Source: Sepioteuthis lessoniana | Taxonomy: Eukaryota; Mollusca; Cephalopoda; Myopsida; Loliginidae | Direction of reading: 5' to 3' | Length of the DNA stretch: 64,000 bases | Assembly (NCBI GenBank): GCA_963585895.1 | Contig: OY757924.1 | Coordinates: 56,616,824-56,680,823 of the forward strand | In this document: positions 20,746-31,639 of the stretch, one piece after another | How the letters are laid out: each line of letters begins with the position of its first letter | How positions within the stretch are numbered: the first letter of the stretch is position 1 | The notes under the pieces: model-generated | The model's database searches: none | What the model was told of the DNA's origin: nothing | The model's input: the letters and a program-made list of their open reading frames with translations, nothing else | Program-made: the position numbers and the translations under genes

Positions 20746-21038
20746 TTTGAAAGCTCATTTGCAAAAGGATGTAAATTTTTAAAACAGTTTAATTTGTCAA
20801 TCATGAACATTTTTACAGATTTCTGTCTTAAATTCAGTTCCATTTTTTTTTTGTAGGTGAAGTTAAAGCCAAATTGTCGAATGAAATTTCTCGTCAACAT
20901 CAACAAAATGAAAATGTCATGCACACAGAGAGTCTTGTTAGGGCTTAGAATCCAGACAAGACAAAAATACAACTTTGCCTTTTTTTCTAGACGCTTAAAT
21001 TCAGTTCCCTAAAATCTTAGGAGAGTCCATCGTTGAAT
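20746..21038. other. Unassigned stretch
   Basis: AT-rich sequence between the GAAA array and Element D. Nothing recognised. Confidence 0.5.
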
Positions 21039-21045
21039 TGTACTT

Positions 21046-21644
21046 TTTGCCCAGTCGGCTGGGGCTGTAGAATACCTTGACTGCACCTCTCCAGAGGGGT
21101 AAAACCCACCGATGAGTGTCCTGATATGACACTAAACAATTTGATGGTGAGGTTCCGGTAATGCTGGGGCTCTGGGGAATACAGAGCACCCCTTCATTAC
21201 CATTGCTCCCAGGTCCACTCTGGCCCTGAGTGGTAGCACCTGATAGGGCCCTATCTATGGGTTAAATAGAACTAACGGCATACATATGCTAAACTGAAAC
21301 CGTACTTACATTTAAACTGCGCGCTAATGCTAAACTGAATTATTTGAAATAGGACTGTTTTTTGACATTGAAACTGTATTTATACTAAACTGAATTGTTT
21401 ATCATAGAACTGTTTTAACATTTAACTGTATAAACAAAATCTGTATATATACTAAACTGAATAAGCTGAATTAGAACTTCTTCACTAAACTGAATAGCTA
21501 GAAATAGAAATATTTTTGACAATTAAACTGTGTACTCATGCTCAACTGAATTGTTTGAAATAGAACTGATTATTTACATAAAAATGGATTTGGCGTTAAA
21601 TAACCTACAAAAGCTGACATACCATAAAACCCAACCAACCAACC
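21046..21644 (+). mobile_element. Element D, full-length reference copy
   Basis: Runs from GCCCAGTCGGCTGGGGCTG through CTCTCCAGAGGGGTAAAACC, GATAGGGCCCTATCTATGGG, five or so ~60-bp subrepeats based on TATGCTAAACTGAATTGTTT and GAAATAGAACTGTTTT, to the tail GGCGTTAAATAACC..ACATACCATAAAACC. A 7-bp duplication, TGTACTT, lies at 21039-21045 and 21645-21651. No coding frame, and no clear tRNA-like head. Confidence 0.9.
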
Positions 21645-21651
21645 TGTACTT

Positions 21652-22434
21652 GAATTAATCATGATCTCCCAATAAATCACCATGTAGCTTTGTATATTCA
21701 ATTCCAGGCAAACATTTTGGAGTTAGCACAAATAGAGGAAGTTCACTGAGGGTTTTTTTTCAGTTAATAAAATATTAACAGAGTTTTTTCTTTGATAGCT
21801 AAAAATTATGTTTTCATGAAATATTCCTTAAACAAACGAGATTAAATCATTTAAAGTACTGTTATAACTTTTCTAGGCCATGATGAGGAAAATATGGAAT
21901 GATCCAATGATAAGAAAAAATTTTAGGAATTCATTTAAAAATTATATTTAGGATTAATACTTAGTTGGCCCTCCTTGAGTTTTGAATTCTTTCAAGTTCA
22001 AATTTCCTTAATTTGAAGAAATATTCTTTATGAAAATGGTTTCAACTTTCCCGAATGGCCGTTTATATTCATTTCTTTTGCAGATGAAGCCTTATTAGAT
22101 TTTGATCTGAACTGTTCACTGGCTATGTCATTGAATTGATAAGCCTTTCCGGCGGAAAAGCCTTAATCTCTTTATTAAATAACAATGATGTTTTTGTTGT
22201 TATTAGTCTATTTACTGCTAAAAATATATGACCGTGCTCATTCCATAACTTTTGCCAAGGGTTGTGGTTGTATAAGAATATGGTCATACAACTTTTTAGT
22301 TGAACCGACGAAGCCGAACGTGTATTTATAAATGTATTTTTTCTTTAGTTTATTCTGGCTGCTTTTTTTTTTTTTTATCTATTTACTTTTTGCAAAATTT
22401 GTACAATATATTTCTTCGGTTTTAAAGGTCACAT
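21652..22434. other. Unassigned AT-rich region
   Basis: No gene, repeat family or long open frame recognised. This is one of the longer stretches without element debris. Confidence 0.5.
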
Positions 22435-22815
22435 TATTTGGTTGGTGGATTTTACGCATATCAACCATTTTTGGATTATTAAATGCCAAAGTGAAGCTAA
22501 TTCTTTTAATGTAGCTGAAGTAACAAATAAAAATTATTTGTAAACAACTATAATTACAGTAACTATTTTTAATACGAATAATTTGACCATAGTTATAGAA
22601 TTTCAAGTATTCTTATCTATTACCTATAATTTTCAAACTGATCTATTTGACTCATAGATGGGACTTGTTACGCGTGCAATTTACTTCGGGTCAGAGTGGA
22701 CCTGGGAGTAACAGCAATGACTCCACTCTCTTAAGAACTCTAGGAGCTGAGCCTCACCATCGTTTAGTGGCATACTCAGAACACTCATTTGAGGGTGTCT
22801 TACAACCTTATTAGG
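22435..22815 (-). mobile_element. Element D, diverged copy
   Basis: A degraded tail (GGATTTTACGCATATCAACC), the TATTTGACTCATAGATGGGAC block, GTCAGAGTGGACCTGGGAG, and the 5' part ending GGGTGTCTTACAACC. It is short and old. Confidence 0.75.
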
Positions 22816-23184
22816 GATGAAGCTCCGTCGATAGAGCACAAGATTGTATTTGTGTTTATTTTTTTGAGTTGGGATGACCCCTCAGCAATTTTAGAGTATC
22901 CAAGTGGTCTACAGAAGCCCTGAGTTTCATCTTCACCAAGAATTTCATTAAGGTATCTTGTGTTGGAGAAGAGTAAACCTCGTAAATATTTCATTCAAGA
23001 AGAGTAAAGCCGCTAGCAAACCTCGCTGATAAATAGTTATTAAAATTGTATGTAATGTATGCAAGAAAATTAAGAAAGTGAATAAAGTTTGCTAAGCGAT
23101 GATGAAATAAGAAAATAGCGTGTTTATATCAGTTAGTCAGTTGGCCGATAGCAAATAATTATGGCTAATATGATCTTACGGGTT
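22816..23184. other. Unassigned stretch
   Basis: Nothing recognised. A 64-codon minus-strand frame has no domain that I can identify. Confidence 0.5.
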
Positions 23185-23341
23185 TGAGACAGTAAGAGGG
23201 AGACAGAGAGACAGAGGGAGGGAGAGATAAGGTGAAGGAGAGAGATAGGAATAGAGAGAGGAAGATAGAGGGAGAAGAGAACAAGAGGAAGAATGATGGG
23301 AAAGAAAGAAAGAAAGAAAGAAAGAAAGAACGAGAAAGATG

Positions 23342-23377
<36 letters not shown>

Positions 23378-23416
23378 GAAATAAAGTTAGAAAGACAAGA
23401 TAAGATTAAGAATGAT

Positions 23417-23462
<46 letters not shown>

Positions 23463-23658
23463 TAACAAGAAAATGAAAAGGCGTAAATGAAGCAAAAAGT
23501 AAATGAAGCAAAGAATAAATGAGATAGTGTTGATAGGAATAAGTGCTACCTAAGCGACAACAGATCTCTTGTTAACCTCGTACAGCGCTTGTTTTCTTCA
23601 CTTGCTTGGCCTGTTTGCTTAAAAAAACCAAGCATACACAATCACCGAGACCTTGACA

Positions 23659-23723
<65 letters not shown>
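23185..23723. repeat. GA-rich tract and CT microsatellite
   Basis: Polypurine sequence with (GAAA)n at 23302-23331 and (GA)n runs at 23346-23373 and 23420-23458, then ~200 bp of ordinary sequence, then (CT)n at 23660-23723. The purine and pyrimidine tracts lie on opposite strands and could pair in single-stranded DNA. Confidence 0.9.
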
Positions 23724-23726
<3 letters not shown>

Positions 23727-24266
23727 AATGATTGAATTCATTAGTTTATCTACAAATAGTGACAAAGATATTTAATCTCAATCAATTTTTAGGTATACTA
23801 GATGACCAGTGAACCCATTACGTTCTTATTATGACAGCGGTTCATCATGATAATGTTGCTTTGGTTTAGAAAGGAGTGAAGGATATTATAATTTACTTTG
23901 TTGCACCAACCACGCGGCACAAGACCATTTTATGGTGGGACCACGCACGAATCGAGACTTATGCGTGGTAGGCTCCGTCGGCATTCCTCAAATAGGGTGC
24001 CTCTGACGCTGAGCAATAAACCCAACCCTGCTATGCAGGTAAGGTATGGGGGTGGTGTTCAATAGATAATTATAATCACCATTGTTATAAACAATCCCTG
24101 TTATATGGAGGATTTGAATGAAAAAAAATGACGTCCTGTGCAAATGGAGATCTTGCAAAATTATCATTAACAAATTGGACGGTAATTTGCGATATTCTTC
24201 AAGTGTTATTTTGGTTTTTATCAAGGTATTGTTCCAAATACATTTCTATGATATGGTATTTTTTGC

Positions 24267-24307
<41 letters not shown>

Positions 24308-24462
24308 CTCAAAAATGATGATTTAGTTGTAAATTGGACTGAAAATTGGTTTATTCTGGTATTTTTGGTTAGAGAGCATTTTGAATAAAATAAAAATCTC
24401 GATACGATGTTCTTTTTTACTAAGTTACTACTGAATATATATATATATATATAGTTTTGTAG
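23724..24462. other. Unassigned, with a GC-richer patch and a CA microsatellite
   Basis: A GC-richer patch at about 23900-24050 includes a donor-like CAGGTAAGG at 24035. No acceptor or long frame supports an exon. (CA)n is at 24268-24304 and (TA)n at 24436-24453. Confidence 0.45.
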
Positions 24463-24705
24463 ATACATTTTCATCATCATCATCATGTTGTGTCACTAGC
24501 ACGGATATCCCTGACCCTCTCTCGCCACTTTTTCCTATCGTTCATCGCCTCAGGCAGGTCTTCAGGGGTACATCCTGTATCCTCACTTAGCTGCTGTATG
24601 TATGTTCTAGCTTGTCGTCCTGCTTTTGCTCCGCCATATGTGGGGGTCCATAGGAGTACATCACTTATGATCTCGTCTCCGCTTCTCCAGCAGTGTAGAT
24701 ACATA
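24463..24705 (-). mobile_element. LINE-Y 3' end, well preserved
   Basis: The minus strand reads CWRSGDEIISDVLLWTP, then GGAKAGRQARTYIQQLSEDTG, DLPEAMNDR and RERVRDIRASDTT, followed by the (CAT)n tail at 24472-24485. It is 5'-truncated within the GHCW segment. Only the last ~75 codons are present, without catalytic residues. Confidence 0.9.
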
Positions 24706-25000
24706 CAAGGCTTTATTTAGCTTGACTGTAAACTGAATTATGGTAATAAAATTTCATTCTATAAATATTCAATCTATACGATCAATATTCAGCGAGGAAT
24801 TAAGTGCATTGAAAAAGAAGTTGATTACGTAAAAAAAAAAAAAAAATGTGCACAATAAAGGCTTTCTCTCATCATTCGGTCACGGATTATTTGCATATAT
24901 ATATATAACCGCTTTTTGGTTGCTTTATATAGAACACTTATTCTTCATTATAAAATGATAAAGGTTATTGATTTTATTCTTTTAGTTATACCTTATTACT

Positions 25001-25076
<76 letters not shown>

Positions 25077-25164
25077 GTATCACCTAAATCACTGGAAATT
25101 GATATTCTAGTTTGGGAAGAACTAACATTGAGAAGCTCTGAGTGCAGAAAGATATTTAGAACAT
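24706..25164. other. Unassigned, with compound microsatellite
   Basis: AT-rich. A GC/AC/AT run occupies 25003-25073. No gene seen. Confidence 0.5.
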
Positions 25165-25355
25165 ACTAAACTCCTATGGACCCCTTCACATGGCTGACCA
25201 AAAGCAGGGCAACGAGCTCGAACCCACATACAGCAGCTCTGTGAGGAAAAGGGAAGTAGCCTTGAGGACCTGCCGGAAGCGATGAACGATAGGGAGGGGC
25301 GGCGAGAGAGAGTCAGGGATATACGTGCTGATGGCACGACAAGATGAGATGATGA
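25165..25355 (+). mobile_element. LINE-Y 3' end fragment
   Basis: CTCCTATGGACCCCTTCACA onwards gives WTPSHG, QGNELEPTYSSSVRK (a frame-shifted ARTYIQQLCE), DLPEAMND and REREVRDIRADGTT-like codons, then the ATGATGATGA tail. Confidence 0.8.
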
Positions 25356-25364
25356 TGACTAAAC

Positions 25365-25750
25365 TCTTTGAGGATTGCCGTAAAACTCAAGAAAAATGTG
25401 ATGACAGCTAAAAAAGGGAATAATGCCAAACTCTCAGGTCCAAAAGTCTGCGTGGAGGTGTGATTTTTGTGATAATGTATGTTCTTCTCTCTTTGGCTGA
25501 ATACATCAATCACTTGAGGTCTCATGGGAGATGTGAACGGGATACTTCTTTTGAGGCAAGGTGATAATAATACTTGTGTTATTTGCAGTAAAGTCTGCAA
25601 GTTTTTGATGGCTTAAAAAGGCATTTGGTGGTACACAGAACGATTCTCCAAGAACCGAAACAAGTAAATTATACACTCATCATTCAATTTGCTTCAAGGT
25701 TTGCAAGACTGCTGCTTGTTTAAAAAGTAATCTAAGAGAGCTCTGTGAAA
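25365..25750 (+). pseudogene. Decayed C2H2-finger sequence, probably retroelement-derived
   Basis: Broken plus-strand frames give LAEYINHLRSHGRCERDT, then VICSKVCKFLM followed after a frameshift by LKRHLVVHRT, then CFKVCKTAACLKSNLRELC. These look like three degraded zinc-finger units of CxxxCK..A.LKxHLxxH type spaced as in some LINE-encoded proteins. The sequence begins just after the (ATG)n tail of the LINE-Y copy. I cannot say which element it came from; a host zinc-finger pseudogene is the alternative. Confidence 0.45.
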
Positions 25751-25784
25751 GAAAAGCGTTAATCTAGAGAGTGCTGATGGACAA

Positions 25785-25847
25785 AGGTTTGGTTTGGTTG
25801 TGTTTTATGGCATATCTATCCTTGTGAGTTATTTAATGCCAAATCCT

Positions 25848-25884
<37 letters not shown>

Positions 25885-26009
25885 TTAAAAAAAGTATTGA
25901 GTTGGAGTTAGGCTTCGTGATGATCCGATAAGGTGAAACTTTAAAAGATTTCCGACTTGCGATTTGAGCACTTTTGTAATTGTAGCAATGCAGGATTCGC
26001 GTTAGATTA

Positions 26010-26078
<69 letters not shown>

Positions 26079-26345
26079 GTAAGTGAATAGTTTGTTGGTA
26101 ACATCATTTTAAACGAGGTAGAGCACATTTGTTTGCCCACAGTTAAATTGTTTTAAGTATTTCTATCTAATACTAATAATTCTATCGAATATTAGTCATT
26201 TGTTTACACAGTTAAATAGTTTCATGTATTGCCATCTAGTACAAATAATTCTATTTGATATTAGTCATTTGGTTAACAACATTTAAATGGTTTCAAGTAT
26301 TGTCATCTAATACAAATAATTCTATTTGATATTAATCATTTGGTT
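25785..26345 (-). mobile_element. Element D tail and body split by TA tracts
   Basis: The tail (TTTTATGGCATATCTATCC) is followed by a TA tract, ~130 bp of unrelated sequence (25881-26008), another TA tract (26009-26072), and D body subrepeats (TCATTTGTTTACACAGTTAA). The ~130-bp piece between two TA tracts looks like an insertion into, or exchange between, TA repeats. Confidence 0.75.
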
Positions 26346-26349
26346 GCAC

Positions 26350-26422
26350 ACAGAGAATTATGAACTCAGGTCACCATGTCCGTTTCCTTAGTCGGTAACC
26401 ATAACACCACGAGCACCTCCTT
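26350..26422 (-). mobile_element. SINE-C head fragment
   Basis: TATGAACTCAGGTCACCATG through CACCACGAGCACCTCC is the complement of the SINE-C tRNA-like head. The body is missing. Confidence 0.75.
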
Positions 26423-26554
26423 ATATGTACGTATGTATGTGTGCGAACGAGTGTGTTTGCTAAATATTTGTACAGATGACCAGTCTTAAGTGAGTTAAAC
26501 TTGAACGTAACCTTTTAATTCAAGTAGACTTCCCGTTTCCCACCGATTTTAAGT

Positions 26555-26597
<43 letters not shown>

Positions 26598-26738
26598 TTA
26601 TATACATCTCACGGCAAAATACATTTACAACTTTTTCAGTAATTTCCTCTCTCTCTCACTTATTTCCTATATTAAATAAACAATTGTATAGTTTTCCCGC
26701 TAGCTTTATTACAAACACACATAAATTCATTTATACAT
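26423..26738. other. Unassigned, with TA/GA microsatellite
   Basis: Contains (TA)n and (GA)n at 26555-26597. No gene seen. Confidence 0.5.
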
Positions 26739-27004
26739 CCGGCTCATTGGCCCAGTGAGTAGAGTGTTCACCAATGGTCCGGGAGATAAGGGTTCAATCC
26801 CAGGTCGAGTCATACCAATAACTTTTTAAAAAATGGTACTTGATACCTCCTTGCTTAACACTCAGCATTACAATGTACGTATCAAGGGTAGAGTTTAACA
26901 ATCCAGGGAAAGGAGTTGCGCCTTCCCTTACACCTCGGTGTAGTAGCTATTGAAAAGGGAGCCTTCGGGTCGCCCTCGACTACAGTCGCCAACTTTACTT
27001 ACTT
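26739..27004 (+). mobile_element. SINE-B, full length, near consensus
   Basis: The head CCGGCTCATTGGCCCAGTGA, B box GGGTTCAATCCC, the central ACACCTCGGTGTAGTAGC palindromic block and the CAACTTTACTTACTTA end are all clear. This is the best SINE-B copy in the window and a good query for family searches. Confidence 0.95.
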
Positions 27005-27067
27005 ATATATATTACAGGCGTATATATATAATTTATCTTGCATACGTACGTATTCAAGTTTTTTTAT

Positions 27068-27280
27068 GCATTGACCAAGTGAGTGTTTGCCAATGACCCG
27101 AGAGACCGGGGTTCGATCCCAGGTCGAGTTAGACTAAAAAAATTGTACTTGATACCTCGATGATTAACAATAAAGTACATATCAAGGTAAAGTGGAGCGC
27201 CCTTCCCCACACTTCAGTGTAGTAGCTATTGGAAAGGAAGCCTTTGAATCATCCTCGTCTACGGTTGCCAAATTTTCTTT
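27068..27280 (+). mobile_element. SINE-B, slightly deleted copy
   Basis: The head GCATTGACCAAGTGAGTG is shortened. The B box GGGTTCGATCCC is intact. A deletion removes the CAATCCAGGGAAAGGAGT segment. It lies only ~60 bp from the previous SINE-B. Confidence 0.85.
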
Positions 27281-27756
27281 ATACGTGTGTTAATCTGTGT
27301 AGAAAAGTTGTTGAGGTCAAAACCAAAAAAAAAAAAAAAAAAACAGAACAAAAAAATTATCATGTCGTAGTAAACCAAGTCTATCAGATATTGTGAAAGA
27401 AATGAAAAGAAATTATACAGTAGACTCTGATAGTAGAATGATGATAATGATAATGTACACAGACTAGAAAGAAAAGAAGAAGGAGGAGGACTCGCCAACA
27501 TTGAGGGAAGTTTGAATGCATCAATACGAAGTACGAAGACTTGAAAAGTACATTAAAAAGAACAAAGAAAGACTAATTACTGCGGCCAGTAGTAGACAAA
27601 CAGAATAACAATAACTTAGAAACAAAAATGGAAAGAAAAACAATATTTTAAGCGACAAACTGAAGAAATCCCATACAAGATAATCAGGACATGTCTACGA
27701 AAAGGAAACTTTAAGAGAAATACTAAATCGCTTCTTATAGCAACACAAAACAATAT
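27281..27756. other. Unassigned, with A homopolymer
   Basis: AT-rich, with an A run at 27326-27344. No gene or family identified. Confidence 0.5.
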
Positions 27757-28404
27757 TGCCCAGACAGCTGGTATTGTAGAATACACAGACTGTATCTCTG
27801 CCGAGGGATAAGACTTCCCCCTAACAAGTGTCTAAGATATGACACTAAACAAGCTGATGGTGAAGCTCCAGTAATGCTGGAGCTTTGGGAAATGCGGAGA
27901 ACTCTTAATTGCCATCGCTCTCAGGTCCGCTTTGGCCCGGAGTAGTGACACATGATAGGGTCCTATCTATGGATCAAATAGAACTGAATCGCGTACTTAT
28001 GCTAAACTGAATTGCTTGAAGTAGAACTGTTCCGATATTCAAACTACGTACTAATACTAAACTGATTTTTAAAAAAATGGAACGGTTTCTGTATGCTAAA
28101 CTGAACTGTTTGTTTCAAATAGAAATATTTTAGACATTGAAACTGTACATACGCTAAACTGAATTGTTAGAAATAGAACTGTCTCGACACTTAACTATGT
28201 GTAAACAAAAACAAAACTTATACTAAACTGAATTATTTGAATTAGACCTGTTTGATTAAACTGAATCTTTGAAATAGAAATGTTTTTGACAATTAAAATG
28301 TGCACTTTTGCTAAACTGAATTGTTTGAAATAAAACTGTTTATCTATATAAAAAAAAGGTTTGACATTCAATAACCTACAAAGGTTGATATGCCATTAAA
28401 CCCA
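27757..28404 (+). mobile_element. Element D, full length
   Basis: Starts TTGCCCAGACAGCTGG and has the GATAGGGTCCTATCTATGGA block, about six subrepeats, and the tail ending GGTTGATATGCCATTAAACC. No clear target-site duplication was found by eye. Confidence 0.9.
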
Positions 28405-28424
28405 AACAAACAAACAAAGAATAT

Positions 28425-29115
28425 CATAAGGACGAATTTTATTAAAGCGAACATATAATACGCAACAGAATAACAAGTATGGGTTGGTGATAAAGACAAG
28501 CCCATTAATCACATAAGTGAAAGTAGCAAACTTGTGCAAAGGGAATACAAGACTAGACACGACTGGGTAGGAAAGGTGATCCACTAGGAATTGTGCAAGA
28601 AATTTAAATTTGGCCACACGAACAAATGGGACACACAGAAACCAGAATCTTTCCTGGAGAGTGAGACGCATGAAATTCTCTGTGATTTTGAGATCCAAAC
28701 GGATCACCTGATCCCGGCTAGTGATAGTTAACAAAAAACAGAAAAGCTACCGTCCAGTGAAGTTAGCTGTTCCGGCAGACTACAAATAAGACAAAGCGAA
28801 AAGATACAATTACTTAGACCTTGCCAGAGAACTAAGAAAGTTGAGGAACATTAGGGTGTCGATGATACCACTTGTAGTTGGTGCGCTTGGGACGATCCAC
28901 AAAGGTTGATAAAGGGTACTAGAGGAATTGGAAATCAGAGGAAGAATCGAGACGATCCACTCTACAGCATTGTTGAGATTGGCCAAAATACTGAGAAGAG
29001 TCCAAGAGACTCGAGGAAACTTTCTGTCACTCAGACTCAGTGAATGACCCTCGCTGACAATGGTGCGAAAACCTCGCAAGGATTGAAATAATAATAATAA
29101 TAATAATAATAATAA
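28425..29115 (+). mobile_element. LINE-K, good copy with (AAT)n tail
   Basis: Plus-strand frames give EYKTRHDWVGKVIH, KKFKFGHTNKWDTQKPESFL, ENETHEIL-type and DFEIQTDHLIPA, then LDLARELRKL, IPLVVGALGTIHKG, ELEIRGRIETIHSTALLRL and ILRRVQETRG. Frame breaks are frequent. It ends in (AAT)n at 29084-29115. This is the C-terminal ~200 codons after the RT of this LINE; the RT itself is absent. Confidence 0.85.
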
Positions 29116-29405
29116 CTGAAATTTGACCATACTACCAATTGGTATACGCACAAACCAGTGTCCGTCCTGGAGAATGAGACATGTAATTCTCAGGGATTTT
29201 AAGATACAAACAGGTTACCTAATCCCAGTCAGAAGACCAGACCTAGTAATTAACAAAATAAAGAGAACCCGTGGATTTCCCCGTGAAAACAAAGAAAACG
29301 AAAAGAGAGACAAGCACATGAATCTATTCAGAGAGCTAAAAAAGTTATGAAACATGACGGTGATACCAATAACAATTGGTGCAATCGGATCATGGCCCAA
29401 AGTCA
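29116..29405 (+). mobile_element. LINE-K fragment joined to the previous copy's tail
   Basis: Begins immediately after (AAT)n with AAATTTGACCATACTACCAA. The translation includes ILRDFKIQTGYLIPVRRPD and MNLFRELKKL, then MTVIPITIGAIG. It is truncated at both ends and in the same orientation as its neighbour. Confidence 0.8.
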
Positions 29406-29927
29406 CTCAGCTACACCCTAGACCAAAATCAATCAAAAGGTCTATCGGGAGACAATTTTGGAATCTATGGTGAAGCCATGAGACCAACAGGTCTTTGTAG
29501 ACCAACACTGGACAATCCAAAAAGACTCTACTTCCACGTACTTAGCGAAGGCTATTGCTGCCTGGTATCGATAAAATTTTCTTGATTTGATATCCCCACA
29601 AGAACGGCTTTCGTCCTTCCCTGATCTCAACGCCCTGAGCTATTCGGTATAGATCATATTACAGGCCTAGGCTTGATACAAGCACAAACATATTTGGAAG
29701 GTCTCAAGTGCAATCTTCAACGAGAGTGGGGAAAATACCTCGAGAAACACTGCGTACCATAAATTATAATTTTCTGTAATGTTTAATATCGTGTATCAAG
29801 AATAAAGGCAGATTTAATGAAATAATATGTTAGAACAAAATTTAAACAATTTAAAATCAAATCAAATAGTATTTTCCGAACAACTTAAGAAGTAAATGTT
29901 TTCACGTTTTCCATTCGACTTCAGGCC

Positions 29928-29933
<6 letters not shown>
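29406..29933. other. Unassigned stretch
   Basis: Short open frames on both strands near 29376-29630 match nothing recognised. It might be an unseen continuation of an element. Confidence 0.45.
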
Positions 29934-29995
<62 letters not shown>

Positions 29996-30023
29996 ATGTG
30001 TGTGTGTGTGTATATATATATAT
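29934..30023. repeat. CT / TA / TG compound microsatellite
   Basis: (CT)n 29934-29959, (TA)n 29960-29988, (TG)n 29989-30010, (TA)n to 30023. Confidence 0.95.
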
Positions 30024-30027
30024 GAAA

Positions 30028-30519
30028 TCAACACGTGACTAGCAAAGGCGTGGACAACTCTCGATAGGCTATCGGTCATATGGAAGTTAGACCTGACCGA
30101 TGAAATAAAATAGTTTTTCCCAAGTAGCGGTCGTGTCTATACTGCTATATGGATGCACTACTTGGACGCTAAATAAACGTATAGAGAAAAAGCTTGACGG
30201 CAATTACACAAGAATGCTGCGGGCAATATTGAACAAGTCATGGAGGCAGCTCTCCACAAAGCAGCAGCTGTACGGCCACTTACGAAAACGAACCAGACGT
30301 GCGGGACACTGCTTGAGAAGTGGGGACGAACTCATAAACGACATACTCCTATGGACCCCTTCACGTGGACGAGCAAAGGCAGGACGACCAGCTAGAACCT
30401 ATATACAACGGGTGTGTGCCGATACAGGAAGTAGCCTTGATGACCTCCCGGGAGCGATAGACGATTGAGACGGGTGGGGAGAGAGGATCTGGGAGATTCG
30501 TGCTGGTAGCCGAACATAA

Positions 30520-30520
<1 letters not shown>
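30028..30520 (+). mobile_element. LINE-Y 3' part with longest intact frame
   Basis: After a frameshift near 30120, codons at 30133-30468 stay open for 111 residues: LLYGCTTWTLNKRIEKKLDG, MLRAILNKSWRQ, RRAGHCLRSGDELINDILLW, GRAKAGRPARTYIQR, CADTGSSLDDLPGA. Upstream bases give RLAKAWTTLDRLSVIWK. It ends without the (ATG)n run, against a TA tract at 30521-30556. The region follows the RT and has no catalytic residues. Confidence 0.9.
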
Positions 30521-30556
<36 letters not shown>

Positions 30557-30558
<2 letters not shown>

Positions 30559-31193
30559 GTTACTCTTTCCATTTCAGTATTTTTTTCTCTCGTAATTTCT
30601 CTTTCCATCTTTTCATTGTCGCTATGTATATTTGACGCATCTGGTTGCACTTTTGCATAGTCTATAGTACCATAATGCCTTTCATCAAATATGGTCGCAA
30701 AATAAAAAGAAATTCGAGCACGAAAGCTCTGAAGGACTTGACTAAGACACTGATGTGTGTGTGTTTGTGTGTGTCACTTGGGACCTTCCTTTAACTCTGC
30801 TCCCCCCTATTCGCCCGGTGCTAATTCTAACTTGCCCCTACTGCTATGTCTGCAGCTAGACATATCTCTCTGTAGGCTCCAAGCAGATCACTCTCGAATT
30901 AAGGATTCTAGTAGACTTGCCCCTCTGAGAATGCGACAGGAATTGTATAATCTTTGCAAGAGTGGTTTGATTCTTTCAGAATTTCTGGATCATCCACCCC
31001 ACTTGAGAAACAGGAAGTCCTTGGTCATTTCCAGTCGGTTTCTTTGTTCTCTTTTCCCGTTCGAGTTGCTTCTCGCTTATTCAAGGTCCTAACGTTGCTT
31101 TGTTCAAATCTACGTTAACCTATTGACCGGTCCGGCTGAAGGTGTGTGAAGGAACTGCTTTCTATTTCTATTACCGCATAAATACATGCACAC
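30557..31193. other. Unassigned, with one unrecognised open frame
   Basis: A plus-strand frame at 30757-31092 (111 codons, part encoded by TG repeats) includes LRMRQELYNLCKSGLILSE. No domain recognised. Two short TG runs lie at 30752-30774. Confidence 0.4.
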
Positions 31194-31639
31194 ATATATC
31201 TAGCCCTTTATACTACTACGAATTTTACAGGCTTATATATATACATATATATATATATAAGCCTGTAAAATTCGACTCATATCGAGAAACTGATCATATT
31301 TACCAACCCCTCCGCTCGGGCAGGATATGACACAAGGTCAATTTTTAAGCGGAGTTTAACAGGTTTGAATTCAGAGTTTTCCTTCTCCTAGACTAGTTGC
31401 TTCACCAAGGCTGAAGAACCCAGTCTGTCCTACTATTTACCCATAGCTGGAGGGAGAATAATTGGATTCATACCTTTCCCAAGGGTATTAGTGCTATGTG
31501 AAATGCAATCAGTCTGGTCCAGGATTTGAACTCGTATCGTCGTGTCCAATTCCTAAGACGATAACCATTAGACCACGGGCACCTCCAGAAACTGATAGTT
31601 GTGACACTATGGACCCTTGGCGTAGTAGTATAAAGGGCT

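Noticed and set aside
19965-20972. Minus-strand open frames of 335, 261 and 188 codons rich in Phe, Leu and Ser
   Set aside because: They overlap in different frames over the (GAAA)n array. The TTTC repeat simply lacks stop codons in these frames.
23900-24050. GC-richer patch with a donor-like CAGGTAAGG as an exon
   Set aside because: No matching acceptor, no long open frame and no recognised protein similarity.
30757-31092. 111-codon plus-strand frame as a gene
   Set aside because: It begins inside a TG repeat, has no recognisable domain, and ends before the foldback; not supported.
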